DNA from: Bicyclus anynana
Lineage: Eukaryota; Arthropoda; Insecta; Lepidoptera; Nymphalidae
Direction: 5' to 3'
Assembly: GCF_947172395.1 (NCBI RefSeq)
Contig: NC_069092.1
Location: 7,795,418-7,859,417, forward strand
Length of the DNA stretch: 64,000 nucleotides
Shown here: positions 47,506-58,765 of the stretch, piece after piece
Position numbering within the stretch: the first letter of the stretch is position 1
Layout of the letters: each line of letters opens with the position of its first letter
Translations under genes and position numbers: made by a program
Notes under the pieces: model-generated
Database searches by the model: none
Told to the model about the DNA's origin: nothing
What the model saw: the letters and a program-made list of their open reading frames with translations, nothing else

Positions 47506-48351
47506 ATTTTGCGGTATGTAGTTCGTAGAAGTCAAATGTCCTCAACACCTACTCTACCTTTTTTCTCAATATCAAGTCGTATTTTGATCGCAAATAACTT
47601 TACCTCTCTGTGGTTACTAATACGAAACCATTTTGCTTTTTCATTCGAAAAGTATCATTTTCATGCATTCTCAACATTGCAGCTTGAAAAAATTATATAC
47701 TAGATGAAAAAAAGGTTTGATTTCTCCGGTCCGGTGCATACATTTATTATCATACCGTGGCACCATATGCAACGCCAGAAGGCCTCGGCTGTCATTAAAT
47801 AAGCTAACCAATAATCGATCCTATATAAATCATGGTAATAGTAGCTTATTGAAGATGCATCCGAGAAAACACTGAGGGAAAGCTCCCGCGGTATCTATTA
47901 CATAGACCTTACATGTAATCGCAACGCCTCATAGGCGGTAATTAGACTTTGTTCCACGGCTGCGCTCGCATTTTTATTGAGAACAAAATAAAAGAAGGCT
48001 AATTTGGTGGGTATTTTTAACTTCACGTACGTGCCATCAACGTAATTCGACGTCTGAGTAAATATTTATTCAACCATTCGCTCGAAGAGGACTCTCTCAA
48101 TGTTTACCTACTCCACTTCCTGTCAATAAGTTTGACAACTTTCGCAAAAATCACAGTTTTATATTAACGAAAAAAGCAATGTGCTAAAAACTTATGACGA
48201 GTCGAGGTTACCTACTATAGACTAATAATAATTGGTGAATTTCTTAAAAATAAAGATACGAGTACTCGAATCAGCTTTCACCTTCACACAGGAAGTGGAA
48301 ATAATTTGTAAATGATAATAATTATGATGATTTTTTACAAGTTAAGTACAA
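47506..48351. other. Non-coding stretch, no feature
   Basis: No gene or repeat recognised. Confidence 0.45.
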
Positions 48352-48645
48352 GATATGACCTCTGCCTCCGATTTCGGAGGGTGTGGGTTCGAATTCGCTC
48401 CGGGGCATGCACCTCCAACTTTTCAGTTGTGTGCATTTTAAGAAATTAAATATCACGTGTCACAATCGGTGAAGGAAAACATCGTGAGGAAACCTGCATG
48501 CCAGAGAATTATCTTCATTCTCTGCGTGTGTGAAGTCTGCCAATTCGCATTGGGCCAGCATGGTGGACTATTGGCCTAACCCCTCTCATTCTGAGAGGAG
48601 ACTCGAGCTCAGCAGTGAGCCGAATATGGGTTGATGACGATGACG
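48352..48645 (+). mobile_element. SINE-A, lacking only the first bases of the head
   Basis: It begins gatatgacctctgcctccga, missing gccgtgatagcccagtg, and then is co-linear to the end gggttgatgacgatgacgac. The B box is present with one change (ggttcgaattc). No target-site duplication was found. Confidence 0.85.
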
Positions 48646-49930
48646 ACGAATCTGCTAATTTTTTTTCCGGCTCTCCTTAATATATGCCTTGCATATCAAC
48701 GAATACCAGTAGTAGATTCACTGCTAAAAGACAAAACCTGACATTTCAAATGTGTATGTAAACTAAGCCTAATTGGAATTTTATAGTATCCTTTTATAGT
48801 ACCCAGATTTAGTATTTGGCCTGTAAATAAAAACACCGTTATGACCTATAAGATCAATATGTCGGGAATAGCATTTGTGCCGTTGAAACCAACTGTCTGC
48901 ATTCGTGCACTTCCATAGATATCTCGCTATACGTTTGAACTCTTGACTTTTCTCCATACTTGACAATCTTTTCCTGATATATGAATTCCTTACATTTTAT
49001 TAGCAGAAATGAACGGTAGTTGTGAGTAACACGAAATAATTTCCAACTCACACGTACTGATTCACAAATGTGTGAGCCGCTCGGGCCCAGCGTAATTTGA
49101 TCATTTTTGTGGTATGTCAATTGCTTTGATACCTTCGACGAAATTCAATTAAGAGTAAGATTACATCTTTGAATGCTGTTATTGCTCAGCTCAATAACTA
49201 CGCAGCTATGTGTGGACCAGTTCTAGACGTCAATGTGAACAAGTTTCATATTGATTACTGTAAATTGACTTTAGCGTGGTTTCATGACTTGTAAGGCTGG
49301 CCGCACATTTACTTCGGTCAAGCCATTATAGCTTGAGCTACTTTTTAACAACTGAAGCGGTAACTATCGCGTACTAATTACTCGGTAGGTGCCAGTTACT
49401 GTTATACTATAGGTAGTATACTATCTTCACTAATATCATAAAGCTCAAGAGTTTTTTGTTTGGTTTAATGCGCATATCTAGGAATACTTAGTTCGAAATT
49501 AAAAATTATTTTTGTGTTGATAAGCTCATTCGAGGCTGTAGTCTGTATGTAAGCTAACAACCCGCAAAATGAGGAGCAATGGGGTATCAATGAAAAATGT
49601 GGCAAAGAAAAATTCTCGTATTTTTCTTTTGAAAGCTTCCGTTGTGTGCGCTGCGTTCAAATCGCAAAAAACGTATGTTGTTACTCTTAAAAAGTTCTAA
49701 AAAAAGTAGGCACATGTGCATTTTTAATCTAAAACACATATATGAGCAAAACGCATGAGGCTATAGTTTGAGCTAGTGTTTGCTTGACTGTCTTCATCAT
49801 GAGTTGTATGTACCATTGCTGTATTTATGTTTACATTAACAAGTAAACATGAATTTTATCACGATTTTACTATTCTCATGCTACGTTTACTCTAAATCAG
49901 TCATCGACCGACGCCCGACTTATAAACTTA
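48646..49930. other. Non-coding stretch, no feature
   Basis: Overlapping minus-strand frames at 48781-49120 have no domain signatures. Confidence 0.45.
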
Positions 49931-50464
49931 GAGCCTGCAATACCCAAACTTATCTCATTTTATGATGGTTGAAAGTTTGGCAGCCCATGCTCCTGCTCCT
50001 TGCTACGAAGATAAGGGTTTGGCGAATGGAGACAAAATTATGTACCGGTACAAACCTGCATGACCTGTTTTTTGACGGACTCCGTGGCGCAGTGGTATGC
50101 GCGGTGGATTTACAAAACGGAGGTTCTGGGTTCGATCCCCGGCTGGGCATTTTGAGATTTTCTTAATTGGTCCAGGTCTGGCTGGTGGGAGGCTTCGGCC
50201 GTGGCTAGTTACCACCCTACCGACAAAGACGTACCGCCAAGCGATTTAGCGTTCCGGTACGATGCCGTGTAGAAACAGAAAGGTGCGTGGATTTTCATCC
50301 TCCTCCGAACAAGTTAGCCCGCTTCCATCTTAGACTGCATCATCACTTACCATCAGGTGAGATTGTAGTCAAGGGCTAACTTGTAAAGAATAATAAAAAT
50401 AATAAAAAAAAAAAAACTTTCAGCCTTCATAAAATGAGGTGTATCTGGCCATCGCAGGCTTTCG
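49931..50464. mobile_element. MITE-M copy hosting SINE-B
   Basis: Left end gagcctgcaatacccaaact, then tatctcattttatgatggtt. The right end reads cagccttcataaaatgaggt, gtatctggccatcgcaggct, the inverted partner. The host without the SINE would be only about 190 bp. Interior ttggcgaatggagacaaaat matches other M copies. Confidence 0.75.
50074..50416 (+). mobile_element. SINE-B, full length, with poly-A tail
   Basis: The head gacggactccgtggcgcagt has an A-box-like region, and the B box reads ggttcgatccc. Body: ggcttcggccgtggctagtt, ccgacaaagacgtaccgcca, catcaggtgagattgtagtc. It ends in taataaaaataataaaaaaa and A-rich sequence. The frames at 49950-50215 on both strands are shadows of this repeat. 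Confidence 0.9.
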
Positions 50465-50492
50465 TTTAATTATGTTTGTTTCAATTCGCCGG

Positions 50493-50820
50493 CTAAATTC
50501 GGCCAATGACGTCAGAAAACTTCTTCTTCATCGCTGCACTCACTAACAGAGTGGTCATAGTCGTCACTTTAGGGGTGGTGGCAAGCTTTATAATCCGTCG
50601 CCATTCCTCCCGTACTATATATAAATCTAGGTGATGTGTCCAAAAAGTGTGAATAAGACTTTGGAAGATGCAAAAAAGATGCTGTGGGATGCCAAAGAAT
50701 ACTTCGGTCGAGGTGTATGGCAGTGGTGGAACCTGCAGAACACTTGACATACTCCTCGAGCTGAACCATCGTTGTCATAACCTTCGTTGGAGATGCAGCT
50801 AGTAGTGTCGTGTCTAATCA
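50493..50820 (-). repeat. Possible retroelement coding remnant
   Basis: The minus frame 50493-50750 ends with EEWRRIIKLATTPKVTT, a segment that resembles the C-terminal tails of lepidopteran LINE ORFs. The plus strand also has the look of a dispersed repeat (gtggtcatagtcgtcacttt). No reverse-transcriptase or endonuclease motif is visible, so this is a weak call. Confidence 0.25.
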
Positions 50821-50944
50821 AGTTCGCAGGCGGCGCGGTAGCTAAATCATTCGATTATTGATTTCCGATGTCGCGGTCGTGATCGGACGCGGGGACGACG
50901 TTCGGCATGACGGCGCGACCATTGTCGGCGTCGTAGAACAGCAT

Positions 50945-51985
50945 GCGATGGCCAGACATATCTCATTTATGAAGGCGTCAGTATGTCAGTCTATGCTCCT
51001 ACCATAGGTAAGTAACGTAGTCGATTATGGAGTTTGAATCGTGGTGGATTTGTAGGAAGCCGGTTTCAAGGGTCCAGATCCTCAATTATTGGAGTGTAAA
51101 ATTATTTTTTTTAGTATTTTCTATAAGATATCAATGTCTCCATTTACCAGACCCTTACATTCGTGGTAACCTTTCGCTAGAGACCTGTGGCGGACGCGTA
51201 AATACTTGTACTGTATAGCTTAATCACATAGGCACATAATTGAAAGTCATTAAATATCTTTATTATGTTATATTACATTTGAATGTCTATTAAATTGATT
51301 TAACATTACATTTTACATAAATATGCGTTGTTAGCCAATGTAATTATTTAATATATTAGATTTTAGCGCGCGGCCTTAGTGTGCGTGCATTGTACACTGC
51401 GACGCACACAGGCTACTAGTTAACGGTATCGCACGCGGCTCGCTCGGTGCCGTGCGCGGCGCGGCGAGTAGTCTCAAGTCTGCTTTCGGCTATACTTCGC
51501 GCGCATACCTATTCTCTTTAATTACGTATCTGCTAAATAGCTATAGTTTCTAGTGTTTGATGTACCTACTCTTTCTTGTGAACTTTATACTTGTGCCTGT
51601 GCTGTAATAAACATTCTTCCGTGCATCTCGCTATCTTTCACTCACTCTCCTACTTGATCTATCAAGACTTTTATATTAGCGACACACAACCCACGCTATA
51701 GACCTTTAAAGTTCTGTTTAACAAACTTTAACGTTATTTGTCGAAGGGAATTTATTTTCCGCGAATCCAAGTGAATGGCGTCTGGGGACACGATTTCCTA
51801 TATCATATCCGTTAAAAATATTGAGAAATTTACGTTTCATACTTTCACAATTGAGGATCTTGACCCTTGGAACCTACCTTCCAAATCTGCCTCGATCCAA
51901 ACTCCACAATTGGCGTATTTACCTATAGAGGTCCACAGACTAACGAACTTACAGTTTTCATGAAATTGTCTGGCCGCCGCAGACC
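50945..51985. mobile_element. MITE-M copy hosting a solo-LTR-like insertion
   Basis: Left end atgcgatggccagacatatc, then tcatttatgaaggcgtcagt. The right end reads ttttcatgaaattgtctggc, cgccgcagac. Subterminal inverted blocks also match: gggtccagatcctcaatt and acaattgaggatcttgaccc. The two flanking parts together make about 530 bp without the LTR-like insert. Confidence 0.7.
51186..51693 (+). mobile_element. Solo-LTR-like insertion, about 508 bp
   Basis: Begins tgtggcggacgcgtaaatac and ends gcgacacacaaccca (TG...CA). It has a GC-rich core (ctcgctcggtgccgtgcgcg) and a polyadenylation-type gtaataaacattcttccgtg followed by a pyrimidine-rich U5-like stretch. It interrupts a MITE-M copy and is bounded by similar 11-bp sequences (cgctagagacc at 51175-51185, cgctatagacc at 51694-51704). 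An 11-bp duplication is longer than the usual 4-6 bp for LTR elements, so the exact boundaries or the element class may differ. Confidence 0.5.
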
Positions 51986-52570
51986 GTCAGCACATCGCAA
52001 CAGACGACGCTGCGTCGCGCGCTCATTCTCCACGATTAAACGCTTGTAATTCCAACAATATCATCCCGGCTGTCCAATTCAATCTACGCCGAGCTACTTC
52101 GGCACTCGTCTCGTGTCATCCGATTCCCGATAGCGTAGCCGAGCACGAACTTTTTTGTTCTAATAAATTTTTCAGATTGTTCTAGGCGACATACTTTTGT
52201 TGCGAGATAGTTAGATACGAGAGCTACAGTGAGCTCCGTAGATCAGATTTGTGGGACGTTAAAATAATAGTGTACAACTAATCTTATTGTATGTCGTCAG
52301 TAATCAGCTGACGATATTGTCAGATAATGCCGTTAAAAAGTGGGTAATGAGGGTGTGTATCTTACCCGTCAACCTGGATTGGAAAAGTATCATGGTTCGA
52401 AATTCCTCCGCCCAAATAAAATCTCCGTGACTGAAATTAAAATAACTAATAACGAATTATTTTCATTAGTATATATTAGTATATTAGTAATGTTCAACCA
52501 TAGCACTTTATTATTATTAAACATTTAAAAGAAAAATAAAATTAAATACTTATATGTATAATAATTATAA
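51986..52570. other. Non-coding stretch, no feature
   Basis: 51986-52150 is GC-richer (cgacgctgcgtcgcgcgctc) and may be flank of the M element. No gene. Confidence 0.4.
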
Positions 52571-52690
52571 TCGAAGTCTCAACAGGTCGTGGTTCGATCC
52601 CCGTCCTACTGAACTGCTGAATATTGTCGTACCCACATTTAACACAAATAGGCTAGTTGACACAGTTTTTAAAAAGGGTCTTAAATTATT
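52571..52690 (+). repeat. SINE-C remnant
   Basis: gtctcaacaggtcgtggttc, gatccccgtcctactgaact and tattgtcgtacccacattta follow SINE-C order (B box, then tgtcgtacccac). The ends are lost. Confidence 0.5.
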
Positions 52691-54409
52691 CATTATTGTT
52701 TTACTAGATCGAAAAGAAATCAATATATTTTTTAAAGACATGAATACATAAAAATTTTAATTTTTAAATATTTTTGACAGTACGAGCCAAAACGCTATCA
52801 GCCATGATGGTCTATATTTTATTTGTGTAACGTAAACCCGTTTACACTAAACCGTATAATAACAAGACTGAAAGAAGCATAATATTGCCTTAGTTTGACG
52901 TTTATTCCTCTAGTGACATCAAATAACATCGTGACGTCACAAATGGACGAGAGCGTTCTCGTGGTTTGGAAAAAATTTAAAAATACATGATTTTTGAATT
53001 AAGTTTTATAAGAAATCCTTAACTTATATTAAGTAATATCGATACATTTCGGCTCCATATTCCATATGCTATACGAAATTAATATTGTTTATATTAAATT
53101 TTATATGAGTCATCTACCCCATCGTCACAAAATCAACATTATTTCACATACTGCATCATCATTAACGAAAAGATAGTAGTCGAGTAGTCGATTTAGGCTC
53201 ATGATCAGCGCATTAAAGTGTTGCTGGTACTTTGATTAGAGTGGCTAGAACCATTTCCAATAAGGTGCTTTTACTATCTCATTACCTCTCCTAATGGCTC
53301 TACGTAGGGGTTAATCCGTGCATTATTGAACTCAATACGCAGAGATGTGAACGAAAGTAGGATACCCAGTCAGAGACTCTAAGGCCCAATATTTCCGCCT
53401 GACCCACATAGAAACTTCTGTAATTAACCTCTTTTATACTTACTTGTTATAAAACTTACTCCTCCGCTGTGTCTCTGTATGTCTGTTCACAAAAGCTACA
53501 AAACGGATTTTCATGCGATTTTCGATGTTATAGATGACGATATGAAACTCTAAACAGAGTTATATGTTTCTAATACATTGAAATAATACAGATTACCGGC
53601 AAATAACATAGTTTGATAAGTTAGCACCACTTTGATAAGAAAGATAGAAAAAGATATCTAAAGTAATTTAGGTACACTGTATCTGCCTGTGCTTAAGTTT
53701 AATCTTCATTAACCACTTGATTTTTTTTCTGTAATAAAAAAAGATGTTTAGAATTAAGACTAATATAATAACAGAATTTCCTTTCCTAATAATATATTAC
53801 CAATCTCTGTAAACGTATAATTTCCATAACAAAAATCTGTTAACAATAAAAGACTAATATCTCCCTTCGAACACCACACATAAAGGCGTTCGACGTATAT
53901 AATTAAAACATTTAAAAGTAACTGTACATATTTTAAAACTCTATAAATCTCCCATGTTGGCGTACAGTAATAACCATTTGAAATAAACAAGTGATGTAAG
54001 CTCATAATTATACACAAATTGGAATCTCGGGATCGTAAACGGTCTTATGGTTATATAGCAAAAGCTGCTGACTTTTGCTACTACGCCTGCACTAATAAAG
54101 ATATAAAATACTCCATCGTAATATACGATCCCAGATTGCCCATGATTAACCTTTTCACCGTAAAGTTTACGTAATCATTTCCAGCCCTGGTAGCCTAAAT
54201 GCTTTCCTATATCATAATCGCTAATTTTCGTACCCATTTAGTGCTAATTCTACTCAATAAGCATAGCGTAATGTTGGTAACTTTGTAGCGTTCATGCAGC
54301 TTTAACGAATTATTCTTGGTAATATTATCTAATATTTTTCGTGTTCTGTAGACACAATGTCATTTTGTAACTAATCTACGAAAAAAACAAAATAAATCTA
54401 TTGTAACAT
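52691..54409. other. Non-coding stretch, no feature
   Basis: AT-rich DNA. A run at 53455-53640 (cctccgctgtgtctctgtat) could be an old dispersed repeat, but I do not recognise it. The frame at 53760-54017 (-) is unsupported. Confidence 0.4.
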
Positions 54410-54489
54410 TACCTTCTTGTAACTTTAACGAAATACTCTTAATGTATACTAATACATTAAGAGTATTTCGTTAAAGTTACAAGAAGGTA
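54410..54489. repeat. Perfect 38-bp palindrome arms, 4-bp spacer
   Basis: 54410-54447 and 54452-54489 are exact reverse complements around acta. The right arm runs almost directly into the family T 3' end. Confidence 0.95.
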
Positions 54490-54496
54490 TATAGGT

Positions 54497-54676
54497 TATA
54501 AAGCTGAAGAGTTTGTTTGTTTAAACGCGCTCATCTCAGGAATTAATGGTACGATTTTAAATATTCTTTCAGTGTTAGATAGCCCATTTATCGAGGACGG
54601 ATATAATCTATATTCTATCCCCGTATTCCTACAGAAACGGGAACCACGCGGGTGAAACCGCGCGGCGTCTACTAGT
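54497..54676 (-). mobile_element. Family T copy, nearly full
   Basis: Reverse order of T: ataaagctgaagagtttgtt (3' end side), cgctcatctcaggaattaat, tagatagcccatttatcgag, acgggaaccacgcgggtgaa, ccgcgcggcgtctactag. It is close to the 5603-5816 copy, but its attagtatagat end is replaced by the palindrome. Confidence 0.75.
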
Positions 54677-55159
54677 AGAATATTTTAAAAAGAAAAATAA
54701 TTCGTGTTTCCCAGACTCACATTACACATATTTCGTAACCAACGTACAAACACGACCAATCTTCATTTTTATTATTATAGTTGTTGATCATTTTTCACTG
54801 TTAATGTACGGATTGGATGGAATTCATTCGATGGCTATTAATTTTATGTAGATAACGGGAATATAGTGCAATAACTGATGGCCGCAGGTACTGTGCCCGA
54901 CGGACACGTGTCGTAACACCGGCTCGCGTTGGTGCGACTTGTTGTTCGCCGGCGAGTTTTATCCCAATTAACGTCAAAGGCGCAGTGATTAAATATTTGT
55001 AGGCAGGTAATCATTTTATGATGGACTGCTGTAACGGGGTAATGTAGGAAAACCTTTTTTTTTCATGCTAAACTGGTTTGACTACGTCTAAGCCTAAGAA
55101 GAAATCGTTTTTTAATTTTTCTAAACTAATATTATAAAATAGTTAAATTACATTTTTTG
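54677..55159. other. Non-coding stretch with CpG-richer patch
   Basis: 54885-54970 is CpG-rich (gtgcccgacggacacgtgtc, including a CACGTG E-box). Otherwise AT-rich. Confidence 0.4.
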
Positions 55160-55450
55160 CTTATTGTTTGTTACGAATACGTCTGGGTTGATTTTAGAAA
55201 TTCTTTCACCAATGGAGAGCTACATTACCATCAAGTGACAATTGGCTATATTTTATCCCCATTTCTACAGGAATGGGAACTTCGGGGGTAATAAAACCGC
55301 GGGAGATTCGCTATCAAATTGCTCTTTAGAAACATTGTAAAGAGGAATTTGATTTGGTTTGTTTGTTTCAATTGAAGCTCTCAAATTGCTGGACCGATTT
55401 GAAAATTTTCACCATTATACTCCTATATTATCCCTGATAAACATCAGCTT
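55160..55450 (-). repeat. Two adjoining family T fragments
   Basis: Fragment 55160-55315 ends with the T start reversed (gggaacttcgggggtaataa, then aaccgcgggagattcgcta). Fragment 55340-55450 starts with the T 3' half (gaatttgatttggtttgttt, then ctggaccgatttgaaaattt). They represent separate decayed insertions. Confidence 0.55.
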
Positions 55451-55578
55451 TATTTATCGGTATTGCCATGGAAATATAAAATTGCTATGTGTTATACATT
55501 GTATTATCCATAATTATGTCACGCTGTTTTTTGAATGATATTGTAAAGTGAAATAGAAAGTAAATTTTCATGCAATTA

Positions 55579-55887
55579 ATAATTGTAGTCGTAATCAACC
55601 CATATTCGGCTCACTGTTGAACTCTAGTCTCTTCTCAGAATGAGAGGGGTAAGGCCAATAGTCCACCACGCTGGCCCAATGCGGATTGGCAGACTTCCCA
55701 CACGCAGAGAACTAAGATAATTCTCTGGTATGCAAGTTTCCTCACGATGTTTTCCTTCACCGATTGAGACACGTGATATTTAATTTCTTAAAATGCACAC
55801 AACTGAAAAGTTGGAGGTGCATGCCCCGGACTGGAATCGGAGGCAGAGGTCATATCCACTGGGCTATCACGGCTCTATAATTGTAGT
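55579..55887 (-). mobile_element. SINE-A with 11-bp target-site duplication and a promoter deletion
   Basis: The element spans 55590-55876. The flanks ataattgtagt at 55579-55589 and 55877-55887 are identical. The minus-strand head has lost the block containing the B box: catgccccggactggaatcg joins segments normally separated by about 20 bases. The copy therefore lacks an intact pol III internal promoter. Confidence 0.9.
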
Positions 55888-56902
55888 ATAATGTGGGAAA
55901 ATCGTGATCCAATATCCCGATAGTACTTCAGTACGAAACTTCGTTGAAGGTCGACAGGCTTCCAGCTCTATTAATTGAGTACACCTTCTTGACAGCAGCC
56001 GTGGCTTTGCAATACATTTTTATTTCAGAAGGTTTCAGAACATTAATCGTTGGCGCAGACGCCGACAGACAATAGCCCGATGAATATTCCATGAGGAGCA
56101 CATATTTAATGGCGTGGCTCACAATGCATGTGGCATCAATTAGACGCCATTCAAGCTGTTTCTCTCATTGGACCCGCGTGTCCCATGACCTTTTATGTAT
56201 TGGATAAGCTTCGATTTATAGCTTTTTTCTTTTTTCTAGAAAGGTCAGATACTTCACCGCGATGACGGCGACGTGGGAAAACTTATCCATCTTTTTGCTT
56301 TAAAAATAATAATGTGTTTCGTTGGAAAATGTGTCTATCGTTGGACGTAATTGAAACTGGATTCATCATTATTTTTTTCATTAATTTAATAGACCGCTGA
56401 TGTTCAATCAAAATTTAAAATAACAAATTCCTTAATAAAGTTTAAAAGTATTGTACGATTTTGATTTGTGACACCTTTACTACTGTCCTTTAAAATTTTA
56501 CAAAAAAAAAACATACTTCTCTTCTCTCGCCAGTCCACTCCAATCGTCCGGCTTAAAATTGATTGTCAAATTTTATATTAATGCCAGGGAAGCTGCAGAC
56601 AAATATCTTGGTTTCCCAAATACTAAAATTTTACAAAGTTATTAAATTGATTCTAACTTTGCTATTTGATTTTTTTAGGAAAACAAAATGTTTGATTTAA
56701 TCTTTTAGTGAATGCGTGATGATTGAGTTACATAAATGTTTTATTAAAATTAAACAGCACTTACTTAATTATGGAAGATCACGTGAACAAATGTGACCTA
56801 AAGACGTTATAGTCAGTGAAAGACTAAGATTAGATTAGTTATTGGACCATATCTTAGTATAATAATAATATATTAGAAGTTTAGGTTAAAGATAAATAAC
56901 AA
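55888..56902. other. Non-coding stretch, no feature
   Basis: The frame 55928-56122 (-) reads without domain features. No repeat recognised. Confidence 0.45.
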
Positions 56903-57193
56903 TTTTTTTTTTTTATTCTTTACAAGTTACCCCTTGACTACTATCTCACCTGATAGTAAGTGATGATGCAATCTAAGATGGAAGCGGGCTAACTTATTAG
57001 GTGGAGGATAAAAATCCACACCCCTTTCGGTTTCTAGACGGCATCGTACGCTAAATCGCTTGGCGGTACGTCTTTGTCGGTAGGGTGGTAACTAGCCACG
57101 GCCTGCCGCCAGCCAGACATCGAACCGGGGATCGAACCCAGGACCTCCGTCTTGTAAATCCATCGCGCACACCACTGCGCCACGGAGGTCGTC
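56903..57193 (-). mobile_element. SINE-B, internally shortened
   Basis: A poly-T tail, attctttacaagttacccct, then tgatgcaatctaagatggaa and ggcggtacgtctttgtcggt. The head reads cggggatcgaacccaggacc and gcgccacggaggtcgtc. Compared with the other copies it lacks about 30 bp between the body and head. Confidence 0.85.
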
Positions 57194-57470
57194 ACATAGT
57201 AGGCTAGATCGTAATTTTATGAAGTACCAAATTGGTACTTTACAACAGAGAAAAAAAAAACTTAATTAGTCTTAGTCGTACAATTACATCCGCGTTAAAA
57301 TTAGCCATAAATGCGTTTGAGCCAACGCCGAGTTCACCCATCCCGACGTTTACTGCTTATTATATGTTAGAACGTTAATGCTCTCATTTGACTGTCGTAC
57401 ACTTAAGTTTTAATTTAACCCATAAGCTACATGGACATTAAAGCTCATCCTGAACAATTTGATGCAGTAA
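57194..57470. other. Non-coding stretch, no feature
   Basis: AT-rich, no recognised feature. Confidence 0.45.
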
Positions 57471-57510
57471 ATACCGGTTGCCCGCGACTTCGCCCGCGTG
57501 GGAAAGGAAG
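57471..57510 (+). repeat. Family K start fragment
   Basis: taccggttgcccgcgacttc, then gcccgcgtgggaaaggaa, a short K-like start. Confidence 0.5.
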
Positions 57511-57574
57511 TGTCTGCAAAGAAAATAACTTTTCGCTCTCGTGAGATGAGAAAAATTCATATTCAATGATTTAA

Positions 57575-57722
57575 AAGCCTGAGTTCTTCTTAGTTCTTTA
57601 CGTGTGTGAAGTCTGCCAATCCGCATTTTGCCAGCGTGGTGGGCTAAGACCTGAACCTTCTTTTTATGAGAGGAGACTCGTGCTCAACAGTGAGCCGAAT
57701 ATGGGTTGTTGATGATGATGAT
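57575..57722 (+). mobile_element. SINE-A 3' half
   Basis: gagttcttcttagttcttta, cgtgtgtgaagtctgccaat, tgagaggagactcgtgctca and atgggttgttgatgatgatg. The head and first half are absent. Confidence 0.75.
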
Positions 57723-57834
57723 TAAAAAGCAGTGGAGTCATTCACTGATTTTGTAAATATGATGGATTTAGTTGTAATTTGTAAGATACTCTTAGGTATT
57801 GTTAATTTTTGTGACTAAAAAGCAATTTCAATAA

Positions 57835-58106
57835 AACCGGCAAGTGCTAGTTGGACTTACGCACAAAGAGTTCATTATCTATAACGAGCAACAAAAAATC
57901 ACATTTGTTGTATGGGGGCTCCGTTAAATATTTTATTCTGCTTTTTACTATTTTTTGTTGTCATCAGAAATACTTCTGTGAAAATTCCGGCTAGCTATCA
58001 CGTTTTTCACATTCCGTCTTTCACAGCCTGGCAAAAAACGGAAGAACGGACAGCAGAATCTAAGTAATAGAGTCCCGTTTTACCCTTTTGGGTACGGAAC
58101 CTCCTT
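57835..58106 (+). repeat. Family N copy
   Basis: aaccggcaagtgctagttgg, acttacgcacaaagagttca, tcacagcctggcaaaaaacg, then cagcagaatctaagtaatag and cttttgggtacggaacctcc. It starts and ends in N order and is diverged. Confidence 0.6.
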
Positions 58107-58534
58107 GTAACACTTGTACCAATTGTAGGTGGTTAACGACCACTTCACACGGACCTACAATCTTTTATTTAACTATAAATACTTCCTGACTTTTAATTCT
58201 TATTACCAGGCAGCAGCTTTGTTGATAAATTTCGAATATGGCCATGGAAAATCTAAAACTAAACAAAACAAACTCATTCGGCACATTGAACATGGCTAAC
58301 ACTCTGGTGCTAAAAGTTAGCGCATTTGTGCAAAAACTCATTTTTATAAAAGCTTTGTGCTGTTATAAATAAAATGCTGTTTCTCATTGTTATTTTATAA
58401 TGATAAAATATTTTTGAATACCACCAATATTCTTCAAATCCAAGTAATCGGAAAGCCTCTATGACGTGGATACCACGTATCCATGAAGCTAGCTGAAGCG
58501 CTTTATCTATATTCTGTAGCTACGAAAATAGTTC
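58107..58534. other. Non-coding stretch, no feature
   Basis: No recognised gene or repeat. Confidence 0.45.
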
Positions 58535-58605
58535 TACGGCCGGAAATCGAATCTTAGTCCATTTGGGTGTAGGTCCGGCCTGTTAACGAAGCTATTGAGG
58601 CTTCA
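58535..58605 (-). repeat. SINE-C head remnant
   Basis: acggccggaaatcgaatctt and ttaacgaagctattgaggct resemble the inverted B box and head of SINE-C. Confidence 0.45.
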
Positions 58606-58765
58606 ACTCTTTTAACATTAATAATAATTTAGATGATTTGAACATTTAAATCATACTTTACTTAGCGCCTTCCTTACAAAGCAAACGTTTCAAGTTCACG
58701 TTTCAAATTGACATGAAACAGTGCGTCGGTTCGTCCGCATGACAACACTGTGCTATATATAGACC

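Noticed and set aside
50081..50150. Possible tRNA gene with A and B boxes
   Set aside because: It is the head of SINE-B, with the body and poly-A tail following.
49950..50215. Three overlapping frames on both strands
   Set aside because: Shadows of SINE-B and the MITE-M end.
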